Of a DNA stretch of 64,000 nt, positions 53,889-61,574 are shown piece by piece. Both the position numbers and the translations under genes were made by a program. This stretch comes from CAZGUX01 sp964529305 (GTDB lineage: Bacteria; Acidobacteriota; Terriglobia; Bryobacterales; Bryobacteraceae). Positions within the stretch are counted from its first letter, which is position 1. The number at the start of each line of letters is the position of its first letter. Location: the NCBI GenBank assembly GCA_964529305.1, contig CAZGUX010000238.1, forward strand, positions 1-64,000. Reading direction: 5' to 3'. The notes under the pieces are model-generated. The model worked only from the letters and a program-made list of their open reading frames with translations. It made no database searches and was not told the DNA's origin.

Positions 53889-55003
53889 AAATCACGAAAG
53901 TTGAAGCTCTCTACCTCCGCCTGCCGGAAGTCAAGGAGCAGTGCGATAGCGGCCAGGATGCGCTGGTGGTTCGCGTGGAAACCGACGCGGGCATCACGGG
54001 TCTGGGCGAAGTGGATTCGTCGCCGCTGGCCGTGAAAGGCGCCATCGAAGGACCTTTCTCGCACACGATCACTTCCGGTCTCGGCCACATCGTCCTGGGC
54101 GAGGACCCCTTCGAGACGGAGAAGATCTGGTACAAGATGTACGACGCCAATGTCTATGCGGGCCGGCGGGGCATCGGCATGCACGCCATGAGCGGCATCG
54201 ACATGGCGCTGTGGGACATCAAAGGCAAGGCGCTGGGGATGCCGGTGTGGAAGTTGCTGGGCGGAGGCTTCCACCAGCGGGTCCGCTGCTACGCGAGTTC
54301 GCTGTTCGGACGGACGCCGGAGGAGACGGGAGACCTGGCACGCCGCTATCGGGACCAGGGCTTCACGGCCGTCAAGTTCGGCTGGGCGCCGATGGGCCGC
54401 GACGAGAAGACCGACATTGCGCTGGTGCGCGAGGGCCGCAAGGGTCTGGGCGACGACGCCGACCTGCTGATCGACGCCGGGCTGGTGTGGGACGCCAAGA
54501 CGGCGATTCAGCGCGCACGGGCGTTCGCCGACCACCGGATTTTCTGGCTGGAGGAACCGCTGCGGGCGGACGATTACACGGGGTACCGGAAGCTGTCGGA
54601 GGCTACCCACATCCGCATCGCGGCAGGCGAAGAAGAGAGCAGCCGTCTGTCGTACATCGACCTCATGGACCAAGGCCGGATCGATGTGGTGCAGGTAGAC
54701 CTGACACGGTGCGGTGGGTTCACGGAGGCGATGAAAATCGCGTCGCTGGCCTGGGACCGCGGATTACCGGTGGCCAATCACGGGTTCACGACCTACATCA
54801 ACGTCGCGGCGGCGCTGCACTGGCTGGCCGCGATTCCGAACGCGCTGATCTGCGAGTTCGTGGCGGAGGAGAAGACCAACCTGCGCGAGTTCCTCACCCG
54901 CCAGAAGATTCGATCGCGGGACGGGTACCTGACGATTCCCCAGGAGCCGGGTCTCGGGATCGAACTGGACGAGGAGGCCGTCGCCCGGTTTCGGGTGAGC
55001 TAG
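53885..55003 (+). CDS. Mandelate racemase / muconate lactonising enzyme-family protein
   Basis: A 372-residue enolase-superfamily enzyme: N-terminal capping domain (IGMHAMSGIDMALWDIKGKALGMPVWKLLGG), general base region TAVKFGW, metal ligands D in LLIDAGLVWD, E in WLEEPLRADD and E in AGEEESS, and a late H in ANHGFTTYIN. This pattern is typical of the MR subgroup (acid-sugar dehydratases). The ATG overlaps the anti-sigma stop, so it is in the sigma operon, an odd partner. The sugar substrate cannot be read. Confidence 0.9.
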   Translation: MKITKVEALYLRLPEVKEQCDSGQDALVVRVETDAGITGLGEVDSSPLAVKGAIEGPFSHTITSGLGHIVLGEDPFETEKIWYKMYDANVYAGRRGIGMHAMSGIDMALWDIKGKALGMPVWKLLGGGFHQRVRCYASSLFGRTPEETGDLARRYRDQGFTAVKFGWAPMGRDEKTDIALVREGRKGLGDDADLLIDAGLVWDAKTAIQRARAFADHRIFWLEEPLRADDYTGYRKLSEATHIRIAAGEEESSRLSYIDLMDQGRIDVVQVDLTRCGGFTEAMKIASLAWDRGLPVANHGFTTYINVAAALHWLAAIPNALICEFVAEEKTNLREFLTRQKIRSRDGYLTIPQEPGLGIELDEEAVARFRVS

Positions 55004-55300
55004 AGCTTCCGGGCGCCCTTGCAGGCGGGCTTCTGTTGGCGAACAGTTGCGAGGCAGGGAGCGGGCAATCCAGGTTCCGCGCAGGTTCTCACCCAGGGGC
55101 CGCGGTGAAGGTGTACTGTAGAGGAATCCTTGCGTCTGCACCCACCTGACCCCAGTCCCGGCGAGGTCCCAGGTTTGGCCCGCTTCACCGGCACGGCCGG
55201 CCTGTTCTCGATTGCCCGTGGTGAGACAACAAATTATGATCGAACGGTGAGCAGATCACGGTATGTCCCGGTGCGGGGGGCAGGCGAAGCCTGAACACAT
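55004..55300. other. Intergenic region before the patatin gene
   Basis: About 300 bases; I see no gene, long repeat or clear promoter. A direct GCGGGCAATCC / GCCCGCTTC text and a GC-rich core around 55190 are unremarkable. Confidence 0.4.
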
Positions 55301-57256
55301 ATGACCGATTGGCGCGATTTCCTAGGATCCATCCCGATGTTCACCTTTCTGGGCCGGGACGAACTGGTCAAGTTGGAGAGCCTGTTCGTCGAATCGACTC
55401 ACAAGAAGGGTGACGTGCTCTTCCGGTCGGGAGACGAGGGAGATACATTCTCGATTGTCCTGCGGGGCGAGCTCGAAGTCTGGGCCGGCGAGGGCAAGCA
55501 GCGCATGACGGGCACGTTGAAGCGCGGAGACTTTTTCGGGGAGATGGCGCTTCTCCAGGGAGGCCGGCGCACCGCCACCATCATTGTCCGCAGACAGGCT
55601 CACCTGATCAGTCTTTCCAAGGCGGCCTTTGACACGTTCTTCCGCAAAGACCCGCGGATGCTCGAGTATTTCACGCAGGTTCTGTGCCAGAGGCTGGCGA
55701 GCGTCAGCAAGGGAGCGGCCATCCACGGTACCTCCAGCACGATCAGCGTGTTCAGCCGTCCTGGCCTGAAAGGCAAGACGCTCGTGTCGTCCAGCCTGGC
55801 CGGCATTCTTCACGACCTGACCGGCACGGACGTGCTGCTGATCCGTGTCGCGCCAGGCGCGGTTGCGCCTGAGGGCGCTGTCGCGCAACTGATGTCGAAC
55901 GAACTGGACACCGCCGACGATGTCGTGAATCAGGCGATCAAGGCGGAAGGTCCGGGTCTGTTCACGCTGGATATTCCCGCCCGGACCGGCATGCCGTCCA
56001 GTTTTTACAGCCAGCAGTCGTCGAACCTGATTTCGAAGGTTGGAGATCGCTTTCGCTTCATCCTGTACGACCTCGGGTGCGAGCCGCCCGAGCTCATGGA
56101 GTCGGCGAAGGATTTCTCGGACGTCATCATCGAAATCGTCGAGAGTCCACAGGCGGTCCCCGCGCTGGACAATGCGACCCGCACCCGGCGGTTTCAGGTC
56201 GTCAACCTGTACAACCCCAGATCCACGCGGATCGCCATCAGCCAGTGCGAGCCGTTCGTGATTCCCCGGGACCCCGCGCTGTCATGCGGCGATGCCACCA
56301 GATATTTGAGGTACAGCCGCCGTGGCGCCGCGGCATTGCCGCTGCGGAGGCTGGCCCGGAAGCTGCTGGGCTGTACCGTCGGCGTGGCCCTCGGCGGGGG
56401 AGCGGCCTTTGGAATCTCGCACCTTGGCGTCTTGAAGGTGCTCGAACAAAGCGACGTACCGATCGACATGGTGGCCGGCTGCAGCCAGGGTTCCATTATC
56501 GGAGTCGGGTACGCGGCCGGGCTCGGGGTCGAGGAGATGATCGACATCGCGCGACGCCTCGGCCAGAAGAAGAACTTCCTGCTCCCGTTCGACCCCACGC
56601 TCTCGCGGCCCGGGATTCTCGCCGGAGAGCGGTTCGCGAATATTTTCTCGCCCCTGCTGAAGGACAAGAAGAGGTTCGAAGACCTGTCCCTTCCGTGCAG
56701 AACCGTAGCCACGGACATCGAGAACGGAGAACGGATCGAGATCGGCCATGGAGTCCTCACCGATGCGTTTCGCGCCAGCGCCTCGGTGCCGATGGTGTTT
56801 TCGCCGTTCAAGATCGGCGACAAGATCCTGGTGGACGGAGGCGTCGCGGATCCGGTGCCGGCCGAGGTCGTCCGCAACATGGGGGCGGATTTCATCATCG
56901 CCGTCAATGTGGTTCCGCCGATGAAAAAAGGCGTGGAGAACGAGGTGTCGCGCACGTACCGGTTCCTCAACCAGTTCAATCCCCTGTCGTACTTCGAGGG
57001 CAGCCGGGGCCTTCCGAATCTGTTCGACATCATCATGAACTCGATGCAGATTCTGCAATACGAACTGGGGAACTTCAAAGCGATCTCGGCCGATGTGCGG
57101 ATCAACCCCGACCTTTCCGACTTCACGTGGATCGAATACTACCGTTCGGAGGAATTGATCCAGCGCGGCGTCGAAGCCGCCGAGCGGGCGATTCCCGCGA
57201 TCCAGAACGCGTATGACCGGAGGCTCTCGCCGTACCGGAAACAGACCGAAGATTGA
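55301..57256 (+). CDS. Cyclic-nucleotide-binding / patatin-like phospholipase fusion
   Basis: A 651-residue protein of the NTE/RssA type. Residues about 10-130 form a cNMP-binding fold (GDVLFRSGDEGDTFSIVLRGELEVW, GDFFGEMALLQGGRRTATII). The middle region (about 145-330) resembles a second sensory fold with a P-loop-like start missing its motif. Residues about 365-560 are patatin: oxyanion GVALGGGAAFGISHLGVL, nucleophile GCSQGSIIG and catalytic Asp in VDGGVADPVP. No membrane segment is visible, so it is cytosolic or peripherally bound. It likely hydrolyses phospholipids under control of a nucleotide. Confidence 0.9.
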   Translation: MTDWRDFLGSIPMFTFLGRDELVKLESLFVESTHKKGDVLFRSGDEGDTFSIVLRGELEVWAGEGKQRMTGTLKRGDFFGEMALLQGGRRTATIIVRRQAHLISLSKAAFDTFFRKDPRMLEYFTQVLCQRLASVSKGAAIHGTSSTISVFSRPGLKGKTLVSSSLAGILHDLTGTDVLLIRVAPGAVAPEGAVAQLMSNELDTADDVVNQAIKAEGPGLFTLDIPARTGMPSSFYSQQSSNLISKVGDRFRFILYDLGCEPPELMESAKDFSDVIIEIVESPQAVPALDNATRTRRFQVVNLYNPRSTRIAISQCEPFVIPRDPALSCGDATRYLRYSRRGAAALPLRRLARKLLGCTVGVALGGGAAFGISHLGVLKVLEQSDVPIDMVAGCSQGSIIGVGYAAGLGVEEMIDIARRLGQKKNFLLPFDPTLSRPGILAGERFANIFSPLLKDKKRFEDLSLPCRTVATDIENGERIEIGHGVLTDAFRASASVPMVFSPFKIGDKILVDGGVADPVPAEVVRNMGADFIIAVNVVPPMKKGVENEVSRTYRFLNQFNPLSYFEGSRGLPNLFDIIMNSMQILQYELGNFKAISADVRINPDLSDFTWIEYYRSEELIQRGVEAAERAIPAIQNAYDRRLSPYRKQTED

Positions 57257-57313
57257 GTTTGGATCGTGGCTAGCTGATTCAGGAGACTCGGCACACGCGG
57301 CCGGATTCTGCAT

Positions 57314-57319
57314 TACACT
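57314..57319 (+). promoter_or_regulatory. -10 box, leaderless-type (TACACT), of the formamidase-like gene
   Basis: TACACT ends 8 bases before ATG 57328, with no Shine-Dalgarno. Confidence 0.45.
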
Positions 57320-57327
57320 ACGAACCT

Positions 57328-58332
57328 ATGCGCCCGACCTGCCTGACCTTCCTGTTTGTGGCCGCGCTCTGCGCGCAGCCGCGCGAAATCCTGCCGAAAC
57401 AATACTACAAGACGTTCTTCCACAAACACCCGCCGCTGGCCACGATCCGCGCGGGCGAGATCATCGTGACCAAGACCGTCGATGCCAGCGGCCGCGATTT
57501 CCGCGGCGCCGTCGCTCATCCGGAACCCGGGAATCCTCTCACCGGCCCCTTCCTGGTCGAGGGCGCCGAGCCCGGCGACGCCCTGCTGGTGCGTTTCCGG
57601 AAGATCCGGATGAATCGCGATTGGGGTTACTCGGGGTACCGCCTCGGCCTGGTTGCTCTGACGCCGGAAGCCGTGGAGCGCACGTATCCAAACCGGTACA
57701 AGCCGGATTCGGTGATCCCCGGCAGGGCCAACATCGTGAAGTGGCAGCTTGACGCTACGCGCAACCTGGTGCGCTTGAACGACCCAAGGAGCGCAAAGAT
57801 CAAGATGGAGTTCGCGGCGCGGCCCATGCTGGGCTGCGTCGGAGTGGCGGCCGCGGGCGATTGGGCCCCCACCTCCGGTCCCGCGGGCCCATACGGCGGC
57901 AACCTCGACTACAACGAGGTGGTCGAAGGCTCCACCGTGATTCTCCCGGTCTTCCACCGGGGCGCGCTGCTGTTCATTGGAGATGGGCACGCCCTGATGG
58001 GTGACGGCGAGGCCACGGGCAACGGCGTCGAAACGTCCATGGACGTCGAGTTTTCGGTCGCGATCCGCAAGAAGGCCAGGCTCAGCGGCCCGCGGCTCGA
58101 GAACGATCAGGCGATCATCAGTATCGGGGCCCAGCCCGAGTTCTCGAGCGCTCTGGACCGCGGCCTACAGATGGCGACTTCGGACATGATCGAGTGGCTG
58201 ACATCGGAGTACGGGCTGGAGCCTTGGGCAGCTCACCTGTTGATCGCGTTTCAGGCACGGTATGACGTAATCACCGTGGCCGGGTCGATGGGCCTGAGAA
58301 TTCCCAAGCGGGCTCTCGCCAACAAGCCCTGA
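57328..58332 (+). CDS. Exported acetamidase/formamidase family protein
   Basis: A 334-residue FmdA/AmdA family protein with a short signal (MRPTCLTFLFVAALCAQP). Typical segments are VEGAEPGDALLVRF, RPMLGCVGVAA, YGGNLDYNEVVEGSTVILPVFHRGALLFIGDGHALMGDGE and GNGVETSMDVEF. Family enzymes hydrolyse formamide or acetamide; export is unusual but known in this lineage. It is followed after 51 bases by the VWFA gene on the same strand. Confidence 0.9.
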   Translation: MRPTCLTFLFVAALCAQPREILPKQYYKTFFHKHPPLATIRAGEIIVTKTVDASGRDFRGAVAHPEPGNPLTGPFLVEGAEPGDALLVRFRKIRMNRDWGYSGYRLGLVALTPEAVERTYPNRYKPDSVIPGRANIVKWQLDATRNLVRLNDPRSAKIKMEFAARPMLGCVGVAAAGDWAPTSGPAGPYGGNLDYNEVVEGSTVILPVFHRGALLFIGDGHALMGDGEATGNGVETSMDVEFSVAIRKKARLSGPRLENDQAIISIGAQPEFSSALDRGLQMATSDMIEWLTSEYGLEPWAAHLLIAFQARYDVITVAGSMGLRIPKRALANKP

Positions 58333-58367
58333 TTGGCGGCGGGAAAGAGCGCCCGGCGGCTTGGTGC

Positions 58368-58373
58368 TATGAT
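58368..58373 (+). promoter_or_regulatory. -10 box, leaderless-type (TATGAT), of the VWFA gene
   Basis: TATGAT ends 10 bases before GTG 58384, with no Shine-Dalgarno. Confidence 0.4.
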
Positions 58374-58383
58374 CGGCGTCTAG

Positions 58384-59940
58384 GTGCGACCCGGGCCTGT
58401 CACCGTTTTGTTCCTGGCTTGGTTGACCGGGCTGGCGGCCCACGCCGCGACCGTACGCGTGGTGAACCCAGCCGGCAACATCACGGCCAAGGTGATCGCC
58501 GGACCGAGCTTGCGCATCTCCAGAACCAGCCCGGACCGGGCAGCCCGCGACGAGGATGTCGCGGTCACGCGCAAAGAGCAGTTCGTGCTGGTCGAGTGCC
58601 GCCCGAGCGACGGAGCGCGCGTCGATCTGCAACTGGAATTGCCCTATGGCCTGGCGCTGGAGGCCAAGACGGTCTCGGGAGACATCAACGTTTCCGGTTT
58701 CTTCCAGGCTGCGTTGATTACCGAAACCGGCGGCATCCAGATCTCCGCTCCCTGGGCAGGGACGCGTATCGAGATGCTGGCGAAAGAGGAACCGGGATCG
58801 ATCACGATGCCGGTGGGATTCAAGTTCTCCCACAAGAAGGTGGAGGAGGGCTGGTTCCTGCGAGACACCTTGCCGGAAGGCCGGATTGCCTATGGGCGCA
58901 TTCGGATTCAGGCAACCGCGCCGAAGAGTTTGAGCCTGAGCAACATTCCTGTTCCCGAGGACTCGCCGGTGAAGATGCACTGGCAGGCGCCGGAGATCCT
59001 GGAAGCCATCCTTACAGGGCTACGCGTGCAAGCCGCCACGAACTCCGTGCCTTCGCAGCCCACAGCCGCCGAGGACGGCCTGGCGGTCTTCCGGTCGGAC
59101 GTGCGCCTGGTGAACCTGACCGTATCGGTGTTCGATTCCGCCGGGCAGCCGATGACTGGCCTCAAGGCGGAGGACTTCGAGGTTCTCGAGAGCAAAGTAG
59201 TCCAGAAGGTGACCTTCGCGGGCGCGGAGGAAGTGCCGTTCAATATGGCGTTCCTTCTCGACTTGAGCGGAAGCACGCGGCGGGATCGAGACGCCATGAA
59301 AGAAGCGGCGCGAAAGTTGATCGACCTGACGCGGCCGCACGACCGGGTGGCAGCCTACGCGCTCGCCGAAGACCGGTTCGTCGTCGTGCAGCGGTTGACC
59401 AGCGACCGGCAGAGGGTACAGTCCGCCATCGAACATCTGCCCAACGTCAGCGGGGGATCTCCCGTCTACGACGCGGTCGTGCTGTCCTACGCCGAGGAAC
59501 TTCGCAAACGGCCGGGAGAGCGAAATGCCCTGGTTGTGCTGAGCGATGGAGTGGACAACCAGATTCATGGCGTGGTCACGCCCTCGGAGGTGAGTTTCCG
59601 CAAATTGCGCCGTGCCGCCGATCTGATGGACACGCTGATCTATCCGATCCTGCTCAGCCCGTTCGACCTGGTGCCTCCTCCGGGGTGGGCCAAACGGGCG
59701 GAGGAGCGGATGCGGGAACTGGCCGCGGCATCGGGAGGCCGGCTGTTTCGCGCGAACTCGATCCGCGAACTCGATCCGGTGTATCCGCAACTGGCCGGAG
59801 AACTGCGAAGCGTGTACACGGTGGCTTACTATCCCAAGGACCAGAACTTCGACGGACGCTGGCGGCCGGTGGAGGTTCGCGTGAACCGGCCCGGAGCCAA
59901 GGTGCGGACGCGGGCCGGCTATGCAGCCCAGCCAAATTGA
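58384..59940 (+). CDS. Exported VWFA-related protein (TIGR03436 type)
   Basis: A 518-residue secreted protein; signal about residues 1-22. The first 200 residues are a beta-helix-like region (VSGDINVSGFFQ). The C-terminal half is a VWFA-related domain: VRLVNLTVSVFDSAGQPMTGLKAEDFEVLE, the DLSGSTRRDRD metal site (MIDAS DxSxS), VVLSDGVDNQ and PVYDAVVLSYAEEL. This domain pair (TIGR03436) was described in acidobacteria; the function is unknown, and VWA domains bind proteins. It begins with GTG. Confidence 0.88.
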   Translation: MRPGPVTVLFLAWLTGLAAHAATVRVVNPAGNITAKVIAGPSLRISRTSPDRAARDEDVAVTRKEQFVLVECRPSDGARVDLQLELPYGLALEAKTVSGDINVSGFFQAALITETGGIQISAPWAGTRIEMLAKEEPGSITMPVGFKFSHKKVEEGWFLRDTLPEGRIAYGRIRIQATAPKSLSLSNIPVPEDSPVKMHWQAPEILEAILTGLRVQAATNSVPSQPTAAEDGLAVFRSDVRLVNLTVSVFDSAGQPMTGLKAEDFEVLESKVVQKVTFAGAEEVPFNMAFLLDLSGSTRRDRDAMKEAARKLIDLTRPHDRVAAYALAEDRFVVVQRLTSDRQRVQSAIEHLPNVSGGSPVYDAVVLSYAEELRKRPGERNALVVLSDGVDNQIHGVVTPSEVSFRKLRRAADLMDTLIYPILLSPFDLVPPPGWAKRAEERMRELAAASGGRLFRANSIRELDPVYPQLAGELRSVYTVAYYPKDQNFDGRWRPVEVRVNRPGAKVRTRAGYAAQPN

Positions 59941-59941
59941 G

Positions 59942-61195
59942 TCACTTCTTCCAGGATTCCTTTTTGTAAGGGAAGCTCTTCCAGTTCTGGGCGGCGCGGG
60001 CGTTGAGATCCCAGACTACCTTGCCTTTGCGGAGAGTCAACTCGGCCACGATGTTGTTGGCGCCGGTGTTGCCGGCCCCGGCCGAATCGATGAAGCCGAA
60101 TTGGCCCTTGTCGACGCGCAGCACGGCGATGTCGGCCTCGGCGCCGGCGTCCAGGTGGCCGAGATCGCTCCGTTTGATCGACTTGGCTGCGTTCCAGGTC
60201 GACATGGCAATGACTTGGGGCATGATCGAGCCCAAGTTCAGGACTTTGGACATGACGTTGGTCATGTCCTTCATCCCTGCGTTCATGCTGCCGGTGTGCA
60301 GGTCTGTGGAGATGATGTCGGGCAGGAAGCCCTGCTGAAAGGAAGGAACGGCGACGTACCAGTAGAAGCTTCCCGCGCCGTGGCCGACATCGAACCAGAT
60401 GCCGCGCTTGCGGCCATTGATCATGGCGGGGTTCACCTTGCCGTCTTCCGTCAGTTCGCGGCGATGGCCGGAATAACAGTGAGTGTAGATGTCGCCGGCC
60501 CGCAGTTTGTCCTCGAGCAGCGTGCCGAGATTCCGCACCTTGTTGAGATAGCCGAAGTCGACCATGACAGGAAGGCTGGTGATCTTGCTGGCCTTGACGG
60601 CGGCATCGATCGACTCCCAGCCCGGTCCGCCGAAATGGGCGGATTTGAAGCCGACGATCAAGCCGGGGTGGGCCTTGGCGGTGCGGGCGGCAAGAGCGGC
60701 GTCGAGTCCGGGGAGGTCGTCCTCGTGACCGGTGCCCATTCCCGAGGCGGCGATATTGAGCAGGGCGAGCACGCGGGTCTGCGACTTGTCGATGACGCGG
60801 GCCTTGAAGTCGGCGAAGTTGCTCGCGCCGGACGTGCCCGCATCGACCATGGTGGTGACGCCGCTGCGGAAAGAGTGGGCATCGGCCTGGACATCGGAGT
60901 CGGACTTGATGGCGGGATTCTCGGGCCGCTGGTAGACGTGGACGTGAATGTCGATGAGGCCGGGGGCGACGATGAGACCGCCGACGTTGACGACCTGTTT
61001 GGCCTGGGACGCCGGGATATTCGGCGCGACCCGGGCGATGCGGCCCCTGGCGACGGCGACATCGCTGATCGCGTCGATTTTGTTCTTGGGGTCGATGACG
61101 CGGCCGCCCTTGAGCAAGAGGTCATAGGGTGGCTGCGCAGTAATTGCGGTGGCGATCAAGAAGAGGAGGAGGCTGGTTCTGATGGCTGTCGTCAT
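59942..61195 (-). CDS. Exported amidohydrolase / dihydroorotase-like metal hydrolase
   Basis: A 417-residue protein with a signal peptide (TSLLLFLIATAITAQ). The fold is marked by LLKGGRVIDPKNKIDAISDVAVARG and VAPGLIDIHVHVYQRPE (HxH), a candidate carboxylated Lys in VGFKSAHFGG, THCYSGHRR, DVGHGAGSF and ADIAVLRV at the C-terminus. It is closest to adenine-deaminase/dihydroorotase-like amidohydrolases sometimes named D-hydantoinase-like. Its substrate is unknown. It converges on the VWFA gene with 1 base between the stops. Confidence 0.88.
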   Translation of the reverse strand: MTTAIRTSLLLFLIATAITAQPPYDLLLKGGRVIDPKNKIDAISDVAVARGRIARVAPNIPASQAKQVVNVGGLIVAPGLIDIHVHVYQRPENPAIKSDSDVQADAHSFRSGVTTMVDAGTSGASNFADFKARVIDKSQTRVLALLNIAASGMGTGHEDDLPGLDAALAARTAKAHPGLIVGFKSAHFGGPGWESIDAAVKASKITSLPVMVDFGYLNKVRNLGTLLEDKLRAGDIYTHCYSGHRRELTEDGKVNPAMINGRKRGIWFDVGHGAGSFYWYVAVPSFQQGFLPDIISTDLHTGSMNAGMKDMTNVMSKVLNLGSIMPQVIAMSTWNAAKSIKRSDLGHLDAGAEADIAVLRVDKGQFGFIDSAGAGNTGANNIVAELTLRKGKVVWDLNARAAQNWKSFPYKKESWKK

Positions 61196-61327
61196 GACGA
61201 GAGGTGACTCGCCACATCAGGCTACCAGAGTCGGCGCGCCGAGGAGCGCCGACATCGAAGTTCGCCAGTCACCCAGGGACCGGCAGTGGACAACCGGCAC
61301 GCCGGAAGCAGGTGGTCCTTACTGTCG

Positions 61328-61528
61328 TCAGCTCGCGACCGGCTGCTCTAAGTCCCGACTCAGGTAGACCAGAATTTCCTGCTCGCGCTGCTGGATTTCC
61401 AGAAGAATTGGCTCGGCAAGTCGCAAATAATCCCGGTGAGAGTGAACTTTGCGCGCCTGCAGGAGGACGCTCCTGAGATTGCTCACGCATTGCTGTGCGA
61501 GCAGCATTTGTTCGTCGGTCCGTATCAC
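61328..61528 (-). CDS. Small helical hypothetical protein
   Basis: A 66-residue ORF starting GTG 61528, predicted helical (EQMLLAQQCVSNLRSVLLQA, RDYLRLAEPILLEIQQREQE, with heptad-like Leu spacing). I do not recognise the family. It is supported by a TACGAT box ending 9 bases upstream and by neighbour-like codon use; the longer reading from 61642 overlaps the rhamnosidase gene and looks non-coding. It is located between the amidohydrolase and the rhamnosidase-like gene. Confidence 0.45.
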   Translation of the reverse strand: MIRTDEQMLLAQQCVSNLRSVLLQARKVHSHRDYLRLAEPILLEIQQREQEILVYLSRDLEQPVAS

Positions 61529-61537
61529 GCTAATACC

Positions 61538-61543
61538 ATCGTA
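61538..61543 (-). promoter_or_regulatory. -10 box, leaderless-type (TACGAT), of the small helical ORF
   Basis: TACGAT on the minus strand ends 9 bases before GTG 61528. Confidence 0.35.
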
Positions 61544-61574
61544 GACCGATCGAAGGGGGTTGCACCGTAAACCG

